Shown here one piece after another: positions 42,086 to 49,791 of a DNA stretch of 64,000 nucleotides. The notes below the pieces were generated by a model that searched no databases, was not told the origin of the DNA, and saw nothing but the letters and a program-made list of their open reading frames with translations. How positions within the stretch are numbered: position 1 is the first letter of the stretch; each line of letters opens with the position of its first letter. Source of the DNA: Acidobacteriota bacterium (GTDB taxonomy: Bacteria; Acidobacteriota; Vicinamibacteria; Vicinamibacterales; UBA2999); NCBI GenBank assembly GCA_018000455.1, contig JAGNJW010000002.1, forward strand, positions 248,001 to 312,000. The letters run 5' to 3'. Both the position numbers and the translations under genes were made by a program.

Positions 42086-43243
42086 GTGAAACAGGTTCGA
42101 CTGCTGACGATGTTCGTGGTGCTGCTGGCGGCGGTGGGGTTCGGCGTGCCGCGGCTGGCCGCACGTCAGGCGCCACCCGGGGCGCCGTCCGGTCTGAAGT
42201 ACGTGGTGAGCCCCGGCGGTGGCGTCAGCCTGCAGTGGACGCACTCGATCGGCACCATCACGCACTACGTGCTCGAGGCGGGCGTCGTGCCCGGCAACCC
42301 GTTCCTGCGCCTGCCGGCCCAGAGCGACGGCCTGCTCTACGGCAAGATGCCCGAACTCGTGCCGGCTTTCACCGCCGTGGGCGTCGGCTCCGGCAACTAC
42401 TTCGTGCGCATCCGCGGCGCCAACGGCGCCGCCGAGAGCGCGCCGAGTAACGAAGTGGAGGTGCCGATTCGCGCCGGCTGCTACCCGCCTGGCGCTCCGA
42501 CCACCTTCACGCAGATCGTGCGCGGCACACAGGGCTTTCTGATGTGGAACCCCGGCCACGGCGGCCAGGCTACGACCTATACCGTGCGCGCCAGCTTCTC
42601 GCCCAACGATCCGAACCCGCCGATTCAGCTCCCGCTCAACACGCTCTACTTCACGCTGGGCATCCCACCCGGCAGCTACTACGTGCACGTCGTGGCGACC
42701 AACACCTGCGGCACGAGCGCGCCGTCGAACGAACTGCTCGTCACCGCGCCCAACAACACCCCCGCGCGCACGCCCGACCCGCCGGCGGGCGAGCGACTGC
42801 CGCAGCCCTACGTGCGCGACCTCGTGTTCCAGTTCGCCAGCGAGGCCATCGCCCAGGGCCTGCTGAGCCCGAGCGTCGTGTGCCCGCCGCGGGCGGCCGG
42901 GCCGTATCGCGACCTCGAGCATGAGCTCGAGGCGCGCAAGACGCAGCTCAACCCCTTCATCAATCACATCGTCGACCGGCTGCGCCAGATCGACACGAGG
43001 TTCGGCTACAACGCCAAGCCCACGCGCGCCTGGGTGCCCTCGATCGTGGCCGGTGACGAGGTCACCTACCACTACGGGTCGGACCAGCCAGAAGGGTCGC
43101 CCAATGCCTACGCCGTGGACGTGCTGGGCGGTCACTGCACGGGCGTCGGCGTCGTGCCGGGAAACACGATCGATCGCCACAGCCCGGACTATCGTCCGTT
43201 CTACAACGAGTTCGTTCGCTGGACGGGCGCCGGCCGCTTCTAG
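42086..43243 (+). CDS. Secreted protein with fibronectin type III-like domains
   Basis: A 385-residue protein with a signal peptide (VKQVRLLTMFVVLLAAVGFG, cleavage near LAARQ). Two beta-sandwich FN3-like repeats follow (about residues 30-130 and 135-235), each ending in similar NGAAESAPSNEVEV and NTCGTSAPSNELLV strands. The C-terminal 130 residues (NPFINHIVDRLRQIDTRFGY to RPFYNEFVRWTGAGRF) form a conserved-looking domain I do not recognise, with Trp and His residues. The GTG start is chosen for the GAGGAG site 8-9 bases upstream. A -10-like TATCCT lies near 42010. Confidence 0.78.
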   Translation: MKQVRLLTMFVVLLAAVGFGVPRLAARQAPPGAPSGLKYVVSPGGGVSLQWTHSIGTITHYVLEAGVVPGNPFLRLPAQSDGLLYGKMPELVPAFTAVGVGSGNYFVRIRGANGAAESAPSNEVEVPIRAGCYPPGAPTTFTQIVRGTQGFLMWNPGHGGQATTYTVRASFSPNDPNPPIQLPLNTLYFTLGIPPGSYYVHVVATNTCGTSAPSNELLVTAPNNTPARTPDPPAGERLPQPYVRDLVFQFASEAIAQGLLSPSVVCPPRAAGPYRDLEHELEARKTQLNPFINHIVDRLRQIDTRFGYNAKPTRAWVPSIVAGDEVTYHYGSDQPEGSPNAYAVDVLGGHCTGVGVVPGNTIDRHSPDYRPFYNEFVRWTGAGRF

Positions 43244-43310
43244 CACCGCGGCGGAATCGATCGACCCATCGCCAGGGCCAGGGTTCGCCCGGGCCGTGGT
43301 CTGTACGGAC

Positions 43311-44144
43311 CTAATCGAGGAAGAAGTCCGGCATCAGGTCGTCCTCGTGCGCACCGTCCGGCAGGTAGCGCCCAAGGTCGGTCACGCCGGCCTCGGCGAG
43401 CACCTCGTCATCGATGAGGAAACGGCCGGTCACGTCGCGGCTCGGACGGGTGAGGATGACATGGGCGGCATCGGCCATGATCGACGCCTTGCGCGTGCGC
43501 CGCTGTCGCGTTTCCTCCCCGGCGATCAGGCTGATCGCCGCCGTGTCGATGGCCGTGCGCGGCCAGAGGGCGTTCACCGCCACACCCGCCTCGCGGAATT
43601 CCTCCGCCATACCCAAGACGCACAGGCTCATGCCGTACTTGGCCATCGTGTAGGCGACGTGCGGCGCGAACCAGCGCGGGTTGAGGTTCGGCGGCGGCGC
43701 GATATTGAGCACGTGCGGGTTGGCCGCCCGCAGCAGGTGCGGCAGGCAGTGCTGGGTGGCGAGAAAGGTGCCGCGCGTGTTCACTTGATGCATCAGGTCG
43801 AAACGGCGGATCGGCGTGTCGAGCGTGCCGGTGAGATAGATCGCCGAGGCGTTGTTGACGACCACGTCGATGCCTCCGTAGCGGGAGACGGCCGCCGCCA
43901 CGGCCGCCTTCACCTGCCCTTCCTCGCGCACGTCCATCGCGATGGCCAGGGCCTGGCCGCCGGCAGCCTCGATCGCCGCGGCCGACGTGAAGATGGTGCC
44001 GGGCAGCTTCGGGTGCGGCTCGGTGGTCTTGCCGGTCACGACCACGTTGGCGCCGTCTTCGGCCGCCCTGAGCCCGATGGCCAGGCCGATGCCGCGGCTG
44101 GCGCCGGTGATGAAGATGGTCTTGCCGGACAAAGACATGGTCAT
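43311..44144 (-). CDS. SDR family oxidoreductase (HSDL2-like)
   Basis: A 277-residue short-chain dehydrogenase with NAD(P)-binding GASRGIG, VVNNAS and YTMAKYGMS (catalytic Tyr-Lys pair). The pattern LNPRWFAPHVAYTMAKYGM and VNALWPRTAI matches the HSDL2-like group, which acts on lipid-type substrates. At the position of the catalytic Ser (family LSPP) this protein reads NIAPPP, i.e. Ala, so activity may be altered. A second ATG is two codons inside. Period-7 repeats lie just upstream of the start. Confidence 0.9.
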   Translation of the reverse strand: MTMSLSGKTIFITGASRGIGLAIGLRAAEDGANVVVTGKTTEPHPKLPGTIFTSAAAIEAAGGQALAIAMDVREEGQVKAAVAAAVSRYGGIDVVVNNASAIYLTGTLDTPIRRFDLMHQVNTRGTFLATQHCLPHLLRAANPHVLNIAPPPNLNPRWFAPHVAYTMAKYGMSLCVLGMAEEFREAGVAVNALWPRTAIDTAAISLIAGEETRQRRTRKASIMADAAHVILTRPSRDVTGRFLIDDEVLAEAGVTDLGRYLPDGAHEDDLMPDFFLD

Positions 44145-44150
44145 CCTCGC

Positions 44151-44191
44151 AGCCGCCAGGGGCTAGCGGCTGGCGGCTGGCGGCTGGCGGC
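44151..44191. repeat. Period-7 tandem array, CGGCTGG/CTAGCGG type
   Basis: About five copies of a seven-base unit (three perfect CGGCTGG copies at 44167-44187) lie 7 bases upstream of the SDR start. An inverted array of the same unit is at 44266-44296, and an intrinsic terminator lies between them. Confidence 0.88.
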
Positions 44192-44210
44192 ACGTTTCGT
44201 CACGTCGCCT

Positions 44211-44247
44211 GAAAAACGAAGGGCCCGGCGGATGTCCACCGGGCCCT
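44211..44247 (-). terminator. Intrinsic terminator after the rubredoxin-like gene
   Basis: A perfect 9-pair stem (AGGGCCCGG with CCGGGCCCT, 44220-44247) with a 10-base loop is followed on the minus strand by TCG and five T residues (44212-44216). It ends the rubredoxin-like transcript before the SDR gene. Confidence 0.85.
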
Positions 44248-44265
44248 CGTCATGTGCTCTCGAGT

Positions 44266-44296
44266 CTAGCCGCCGCCCGCTAGCCTCCAGCCGCCG
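44266..44296. repeat. Period-7 array, inverted copy beside the rubredoxin-like gene
   Basis: Units CTAGCCG, CCGCCCG, CTAGCCT, CCAGCCG and CCG lie 6 bases beyond the stop of the 44303-44593 gene. It is the reverse complement of the array at 44151-44191, and the two flank the terminator. Confidence 0.85.
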
Positions 44297-44302
44297 TTGG
44301 TG

Positions 44303-44593
44303 CTACTCGACGTAGCTGTAGCCGCAGTTGTCGCACACCCACATGCGGCCCTGCTTGTACATATTGTAGGCGCACTGCGGGCAGATCCGGTACTCGCGGC
44401 CGTCTTCGTCGGTGTAGGTCTTCTGCGAGCTGCCGCCGCTCTTCTTGTCGTCGTTGGCAAACGGATCTTTCTTCTCTTCGGGCTTCTGCTGAGCCAGTGC
44501 CGCGGCCGGGGCCGCAACCGTCAGGCCGATCGCGGTGGCGAAGAGCGCCGACCCGCGCAAGAAACTCCGACGATCTAGATTGGTCTCGAACAT
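44303..44593 (-). CDS. Tat-exported rubredoxin/zinc-ribbon-like protein
   Basis: A 96-residue protein with a twin-arginine-type signal (DRRSFLRGSALFATAIGL, Arg8-Arg9; cleavage after ALAQ) followed by a charged linker and a compact C-terminal CPQC (71-74)...CDNC (87-90) metal site. The C-terminus MWVCDNCGYSYVE resembles rubredoxin-type or zinc-ribbon knuckles. Tat export would fit a protein folded around iron or zinc in the cytoplasm. I start at 44593; an upstream ATG adds six residues ahead of the signal. Confidence 0.75.
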   Translation of the reverse strand: MFETNLDRRSFLRGSALFATAIGLTVAAPAAALAQQKPEEKKDPFANDDKKSGGSSQKTYTDEDGREYRICPQCAYNMYKQGRMWVCDNCGYSYVE

Positions 44594-44739
44594 GTCCGCG
44601 CGCCTCCTCATGATGTCACCCGATGACGTGGCTGACTCAAGTGTAAACGACCGACAGCGGATCCGGCCGCATTGAGTCGTATTCTTCTGTCATCTTTCGT
44701 CTCCCGAGCCGGCCAATGACGTATTCGGGCCGAAATGCG

Positions 44740-45120
44740 TCACATCTGGCGGATTTCGACCGCGCCCGTGATGCGGCGCGACACCGGGCATCGGCCGGCG
44801 ATCTCGGTCAGGCGCTGGCGCTGTTCGTCGGTGAGCGGCGCACCGAACGTCAGCCGCCGCTCCACGACGAACACACCGCCCTCGTCGCGGCCGGACAGGT
44901 CGACCTGCACGTCGCCCAGGTCCCAACCCTTGCGGCCGGCGTACATCTTGAGGGTCATGGCGACGCAGGCGCCGAGCGCGCCGAGCAGCAACTCGGCGGG
45001 ATTCGGGCCGCGGTCTTCGCCGCCCACCTCGGTGCCCTCGTCGCTGACGACGGCGTGGTGCCGGACTTCGATGCTTTGGGCGAACGGACCGCCCGCGGAT
45101 GCGACGTGAACACTGGTCAT
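44740..45120 (-). CDS. OsmC family protein
   Basis: A 126-residue OsmC/Ohr-fold protein; the family includes thiol peroxidases. The conserved Cys lies in the helix LLLGALGACVAMTLKMYAGRKG, and a second Cys in GRCPVSRRI near the C-terminus matches the usual pair. A -10-like TACGCT lies only 6 bases upstream of the ATG, with no ribosome site. It is adjacent to a globin gene, consistent with oxidative or nitrosative stress roles. Confidence 0.88.
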   Translation of the reverse strand: MTSVHVASAGGPFAQSIEVRHHAVVSDEGTEVGGEDRGPNPAELLLGALGACVAMTLKMYAGRKGWDLGDVQVDLSGRDEGGVFVVERRLTFGAPLTDEQRQRLTEIAGRCPVSRRITGAVEIRQM

Positions 45121-45150
45121 GTCGGGAGCGTACCTCAGTGGCGCCAGCGC

Positions 45151-45537
45151 TCAGGCGCGGTTGATCATGAAGGAGGCCATGTGGTGGAAGAACGGCGTCA
45201 TCACGGCGGCGACGTCGGCAGGAATCTCCGCCTCGATGAGGGCACGGTCCATCAGGGCCACCCACCGGTTGCGGCCATCGGCATCGATGGCAAAGGGCGT
45301 GTGCCGCATCCTGAGCCGCGGGTGCCCGCGCTGCTCGATGTAGCGCGGCGGGCCACCGAACCGGCCCACGAGGAAGTCGCGCAGCCGTTCCTCGGCGCCG
45401 GCCATGTCCTCGGTGGGATACATCGTTCCGAGGATGGGGTCTGCCGGCACCTGGGCGTAGAACGCCCGCACCAGGCGCGTAAACCCCTCTTCTCCGATTC
45501 TGGCGTAGACCTGACCTTCGTCGAGCAGCGTGACCAT
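45151..45537 (-). CDS. Group II truncated haemoglobin
   Basis: A 128-residue 2-on-2 globin with the proximal His in LRMRHTPF (His79) and the group II Trp in RNRWVALM (Trp92). Family roles include oxygen or nitric-oxide chemistry. TATCAT (45544-45549, minus strand) lies exactly six bases before the ATG, so the message may be leaderless. It is co-directional with osmC downstream and divergent from the next gene. Confidence 0.92.
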   Translation of the reverse strand: MVTLLDEGQVYARIGEEGFTRLVRAFYAQVPADPILGTMYPTEDMAGAEERLRDFLVGRFGGPPRYIEQRGHPRLRMRHTPFAIDADGRNRWVALMDRALIEAEIPADVAAVMTPFFHHMASFMINRA

Positions 45538-45633
45538 CCTTCGATGATACCGCTCCACCGGGCGCACTCGAGGCCCCGGAAAACTTGACTCGAGGTCAGG
45601 ATCTGGGCGGTCAATGACGTCTAGAATGGCAGC

Positions 45634-45936
45634 ATGAGCGACGAAGCACCGAAGAGCGCAATCGAGCTGGCGATGGCCCGCCTGCGCAAACAGGACGCCG
45701 AGTCGGGGAGCATCGACTCGCCGCTCACCGAGGCGCAGAAAGGCGAGATCGCCGAGGTGCGCCAGCTCTACGCGGCGCGCCGTGCGCAGGCCGAAATCAT
45801 GCACAACGCCAGCCTCGCAAGCGCGGTCGACGTCGAGGGACTCGCCCGATTGCACGAGGAGTTCCGGCGCGACGCCGACCGCATGACGCGCGAACTCGAG
45901 GAAAAGGTGGCCGCGATTCGGCAGCGCTCAGACTAG
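45634..45936 (+). CDS. Small helical hypothetical protein (100 aa)
   Basis: Not recognised. The 100-residue, highly charged protein is predicted helical (IAEVRQLYAARRAQAEIMHN, then LHEEFRRDADRMTRELEEKV), probably a short coiled coil. TAGAAT, a near-consensus -10, lies at 45622-45627, six bases before the ATG, without a ribosome site. Its 3' end overlaps the convergent methyltransferase gene by 9 bases. Confidence 0.7.
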   Translation: MSDEAPKSAIELAMARLRKQDAESGSIDSPLTEAQKGEIAEVRQLYAARRAQAEIMHNASLASAVDVEGLARLHEEFRRDADRMTRELEEKVAAIRQRSD

Positions 45937-47139
45937 GCGCAGCAGGGCCGTCTGCAGGTAGCGCGCGTCGGCGTCCGAGAGCTCCGTCGGGTAGTCGGGC
46001 GGCAGGCTGCCCTCGGCGACCAGCCGGGGCTGGCGGGCCGGCGGCACCGCCACCTGCACCGCGCCGGCCAACGAATAGCCGCGCGTGTTGCTCGCCAGCC
46101 ACAGGTCGCCGCCCGGCGCGATGAGCGCGCAGGCGTCGCGGATGATCGGCGGATAGTCGCGATCGATGGCGAAGGGCGCGTGACGCGCCGCCGAGAAACT
46201 CGGCGGGTCGATGAGCACGACATCGTAGCGCTGGCCGTCGCGAAAGGCGTCGGCGAGATACGTCGACACGTCGGTGGCCACGGTCGTATGCGCCGCGGCG
46301 TCGAGACCGTTGAGCGCGAAATGGTCGCGCGCCCAGGCCAGCACCCCCTCCGAGAGATCCACGCTCGTGACGTGGGTGGCGCCGCCGGAGGCCGCCGCCA
46401 CCGACAGCGCACCGGTGTAGGCAAAGAGGTTCAACACGCGACGCCCGGCGGCGAGACTTGCGATTCGGGCGCGCTCGGCGCGCATGTCGGTGAAGAGCCC
46501 CACGTTCACACCGGTCGTGAGGTGCACCTCGAACCGCCACGGCCCCTCGGTGACGATGAGGCGTTCGGGCGGTGCCTCGCCGAGCACCGCTACGACGGCG
46601 GGCCCGGCCGCGGCCTGGCCGCGGGCGCGGTGTTTCACGACGACCCCGCGCGCCAGGCGCCGATCGAGCATGCCTTGCGCCAGGAGCTGCGCCGTGGGCA
46701 CGAGGGCGCCGCTCAGCGCCGCGACGACCGCCCACGGGCCGAAGACGTCGGCCACCACGCCCGGCGTACGGTCGCCGGCGCCGTTCAGTAACCGGTAAGC
46801 GCGTTCGGGGCCAGTCAGGCCGTGCGCGGCTCGCAGGGCGCGGGCGGACTCGAGGCGCGCATCCGCCCAGGCGCCGTCGAGGGCCGTGCACTCGCCGGGC
46901 GCCATCAGACGGAAGCACGCCGCGGCCCGATCGACCACCGCCAGCCCCACGGTGACCAAGAGGTGCGACTGCAGGCACACGACCTCGCCGTCGGCGAGCG
47001 AGGCCGGCGCCGGGAAGAGCGAGAACGGTGCCTCGGACGAGCGGCCGAGACGGTCCGCGACGCGCTGCGGCACGGTGACGCGCGTCACGTCGCGGTGTCC
47101 GGCGTCTGGGTGGCGCCGAGCCACGCCGTCGAAGGTCAT
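45928..47139 (-). CDS. RlmI/RlmK-like class I SAM rRNA methyltransferase
   Basis: A 403-residue SAM-dependent methyltransferase. Its N-terminal half holds the RlmI-type RNA-binding region (RLLNGAGDRTPGVVADVFGPW). The Rossmann domain has VGLFTDMRAERARI, VLNLFAYTGALSVAAASGGA and the catalytic-side motif LIDPPSFS. By family it modifies 23S rRNA (m5C or m2G), but the exact target is not decided here. ATG 47139 is used; an upstream in-frame start adds nine residues. Confidence 0.88.
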   Translation of the reverse strand: MTFDGVARRHPDAGHRDVTRVTVPQRVADRLGRSSEAPFSLFPAPASLADGEVVCLQSHLLVTVGLAVVDRAAACFRLMAPGECTALDGAWADARLESARALRAAHGLTGPERAYRLLNGAGDRTPGVVADVFGPWAVVAALSGALVPTAQLLAQGMLDRRLARGVVVKHRARGQAAAGPAVVAVLGEAPPERLIVTEGPWRFEVHLTTGVNVGLFTDMRAERARIASLAAGRRVLNLFAYTGALSVAAASGGATHVTSVDLSEGVLAWARDHFALNGLDAAAHTTVATDVSTYLADAFRDGQRYDVVLIDPPSFSAARHAPFAIDRDYPPIIRDACALIAPGGDLWLASNTRGYSLAGAVQVAVPPARQPRLVAEGSLPPDYPTELSDADARYLQTALLRLV

Positions 47140-47213
47140 GCGACTATCTTCCCCTGAACCGGCCACGCCCGCCGGTGGAACGCAACTTGAAAGCGCGACC
47201 CCGGAGGATGCGG

Positions 47214-47735
47214 ATGGTCTACTTACGAGGACAGGAAGTGCAGCGGCCCAGGCCCAGGGGCTGGCGATCGCGGCGTCGCGTGGCGATGGCGGTCATGCTG
47301 GCCGCCGCGCTGATGGCATTGGCGCCCGCCCCAGCCTCGGCCCAGGCCGCCGTCGGATTCCACGGCGGCGTTGCCGTGGACCCCGAGCAGGTCTTCGGGG
47401 GGGTGTTCTTCCAGACCGGAGACATCGGCCGCGGCATCCGGCTCAGGCCCGGAATCGATGGCGGAACGGGCGACAGGTTTCGCATCGCCACCATCAACGT
47501 CGACTTCGTCTACGGCTACCCGCTCGGCGCCAACGGCTGGACCTTGCTGGCCGGCGGCGGCCCCGCGGTCGTCATCACGCGCATCCCGGAGTTCGACTAC
47601 CGTGACACCGGCGTCGGCTTCCATTCGCTCATCGGGTTCGGCCACGACAGCGGCTTCTTCACCGAGGTGCGTCTCGGCTCGGGTGACGCCCAGCGGCTGA
47701 AATTCGCTATCGGCTGGGCCATCACGCTGAACTGA
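47214..47735 (+). CDS. Secreted hypothetical protein, possible small beta-barrel
   Basis: A protein of about 173 residues with an Arg-rich start and signal peptide (VAMAVMLAAALMALAPAPASAQ). The mature part is built of short amphipathic, Gly-rich strands (AAVGFHGGVAVDPEQVF, WTLLAGGGPAVVITRI, SGFFTEVRLGSG), as in small outer-membrane barrels. No family is recognised. The ATG at 47214 is chosen for the GGAGG site six bases upstream; two earlier in-frame ATGs exist. Confidence 0.65.
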   Translation: MVYLRGQEVQRPRPRGWRSRRRVAMAVMLAAALMALAPAPASAQAAVGFHGGVAVDPEQVFGGVFFQTGDIGRGIRLRPGIDGGTGDRFRIATINVDFVYGYPLGANGWTLLAGGGPAVVITRIPEFDYRDTGVGFHSLIGFGHDSGFFTEVRLGSGDAQRLKFAIGWAITLN

Positions 47736-47761
47736 CCGGCCGGTGCGATACTCGTCGGCGC

Positions 47762-48256
47762 ATGAGCGACCCGACGCGCACCCGCACCGTCTCCTGGGCC
47801 GATCCCGCCGAGCATGCCTGGCGCGCGTCGAGCGGGCCGGGGCTCGAGATTCTCCGTAAGGTCATCGCCGGCGCGTTGCCGCCAGCTCCCATGGCGACGC
47901 TGCTCGGCTACGAACTCCTCGAGGTCGCCGAGGGCCTGGCGATCTTCGGGGTGACGCCGGCCGAGTATCACTACAACCCCGCCGGGCAGGTGCACGGCGG
48001 CTTCGCGGCCACCCTGCTCGACTCGGCCATGGGCTGCGCGGTTTACACGACCGTCGACACCGGCTCGACCTACACGACGGTCGAGATCAAAGTGAACTAC
48101 CTGAAGCCCATCACGGTTGCGACCGGCCCGGTGCGCGCCATCGGCCGGCTGTTGCACCGCGGACGTCGCACGGCCATGGCCGAGGGCCGACTTGAAGACG
48201 CTGGCGGCCGCCTGCTCGCGCACGCCACGACCACGTGCCTCATCTGGCAGCCGTAG
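47762..48256 (+). CDS. PaaI family thioesterase (hotdog fold)
   Basis: A 164-residue cytoplasmic acyl-CoA or aryl-CoA thioesterase. The hotdog core carries the PaaI-type active-site segment YNPAGQVHGGFAATLLDSAM, and TTVEIKVNYLKPIT continues the sheet. GATACT at 47747-47752, nine bases before the ATG, may be the -10 box of a nearly leaderless transcript. Specific substrate unknown. Confidence 0.9.
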   Translation: MSDPTRTRTVSWADPAEHAWRASSGPGLEILRKVIAGALPPAPMATLLGYELLEVAEGLAIFGVTPAEYHYNPAGQVHGGFAATLLDSAMGCAVYTTVDTGSTYTTVEIKVNYLKPITVATGPVRAIGRLLHRGRRTAMAEGRLEDAGGRLLAHATTTCLIWQP

Positions 48257-48320
48257 CCCACGCGCAGGCCGCCTCACGAGGGCACGACGTACCGCCGTCG
48301 CGCGTCTGCGGCCTAGGCCG

Positions 48321-49646
48321 TCAGCGGACGGGCGGGTGTGAGGGCGACGGCGGTTTCGACTCACCACCCACCAGCGGGCGCACGATCCAGGCCGCCAGCA
48401 CCGCCAGCACGCCGAGCATCGCCCAGCGCAGCAGCGACGCCATGAACGCCGCGTCCACCACCGGCCAGGCGAACGGGTACATCGACAGCACGTCCCATCG
48501 CTCGACCAGCCAGTGCCACGCGGTGTGTGCCACGAGCGCCGACAGGATGATGGTGCCGACGCGCTCGTCCACCAGCCACCGGAAGGCGAACGCCAGCACC
48601 GGCAGCATCACCAGCAGCACGATCAGCTGCCCGAGTTCGACCCCCACGTTGAAGGCCAGGAGCGACGTGACGAGGTGGCTGCCGGCGAACTGGAGCGACT
48701 CGCGCAGCGCGAACGAGAAGCCGAACCCGTGCACGAGTCCGAAGCCGAACGTGACGGCCCAGCGTCGGTTGAGGTGGGCGCCGGTGATGTTCTCGAGCGC
48801 CATGTAGACGATCGACGCCGCGATCAGCGTCTCGATGAGCGGCGGGAACCACAGGGCGCTCGGCGCCATGTCGAACGCGGAGGCGATGAGGGTGATCGAG
48901 TGGGCCACGGTGAACGCCGTCACCACTGCCACGAGCGGACGCAGCCGCCGGAACGGAATCACGAGGCAGAGCAGGAACAGCAGGTGGTCGATGCCGTCGA
49001 GGATGTGGAAGAACCCGTCCTTCGTGAAACGCAGGGCCGCCTGGTACCAGCGCGGATCGAGTTCCACGATGCCGGTCTCGCCGTGCACGTCGAAGGCTCG
49101 CTCGGCGGTCCCGGGCACGAGCAGCCGCAGCACGACGTTCACCCGCAAGCCGAGCCGTGTCAGACCGGGCTGAATGGCGAACCTCGACTGGTCCGACTGA
49201 ATGGGATACTCGAAGCGGACGTCGAGCAAGCCGTCCTGCCAATAGAGCTGGGTGTCGTCGGGCAAGGCCGGGCTTTCGAGACTGGCCAGAGCTTCGTCGT
49301 AGCTGGCAAACGACTTGTCTGACGGCAGCGACACCCGGGCGGAGACGACGGTGGCCTTCGGCAGGAGTCGGCCGTTCTCGTAGATCTCGACGAAATCACC
49401 GATCCAGAGGGTGGCGGCGTCGTGCAGGGTGGGCCCCAGACGGCTGAGATCGAGAAAGCCGTTCGACAGCGTCGGCACGTCCATGTCGCGCATGGCCTTG
49501 AGCGGCGCGCGCACGAGAAAGACGAGCGTCTGCCCCTCGGGTTTCAGAAACGTCTGAACGGTGACTTCGTTCGGAATTTCGTGGGCGGCGGGCCTGGCGA
49601 CGACCAGCAGGCACCCCACCAGCGCGAGCGCCAGCGTGCGATTCAC
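48321..49646 (-). CDS. HupE/UreJ-like membrane protein with periplasmic N-terminal domain
   Basis: A 441-residue protein: signal peptide (LALVGCLLVVARPAAHE), a periplasmic domain of about 210 residues, then six or more membrane helices with HupE/UreJ-2 features (GIDHLLFLLCL, VTAFTVAHSITL, GFGLVHGFGFSFALRE, VGVELGQLI). HupE-type proteins are linked to nickel or cobalt uptake in other bacteria, but this large N-terminal form is uncharacterised. No metalloenzyme gene lies beside it. Confidence 0.8.
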   Translation of the reverse strand: MNRTLALALVGCLLVVARPAAHEIPNEVTVQTFLKPEGQTLVFLVRAPLKAMRDMDVPTLSNGFLDLSRLGPTLHDAATLWIGDFVEIYENGRLLPKATVVSARVSLPSDKSFASYDEALASLESPALPDDTQLYWQDGLLDVRFEYPIQSDQSRFAIQPGLTRLGLRVNVVLRLLVPGTAERAFDVHGETGIVELDPRWYQAALRFTKDGFFHILDGIDHLLFLLCLVIPFRRLRPLVAVVTAFTVAHSITLIASAFDMAPSALWFPPLIETLIAASIVYMALENITGAHLNRRWAVTFGFGLVHGFGFSFALRESLQFAGSHLVTSLLAFNVGVELGQLIVLLVMLPVLAFAFRWLVDERVGTIILSALVAHTAWHWLVERWDVLSMYPFAWPVVDAAFMASLLRWAMLGVLAVLAAWIVRPLVGGESKPPSPSHPPVR

Positions 49647-49791
49647 GCCCGGAGCCTACCGAGGAGCACACCGATCTGGCAAGGCCGCCATGCGGGTCGA
49701 GGGGCTCTGGGTTTGGCTGCCCTGCCGATCCGTGTATACTCGCCAGGTTTCAGGTTTCCCGCGCAAGGCGGGTCCCTGTCGTGGAGGCACC

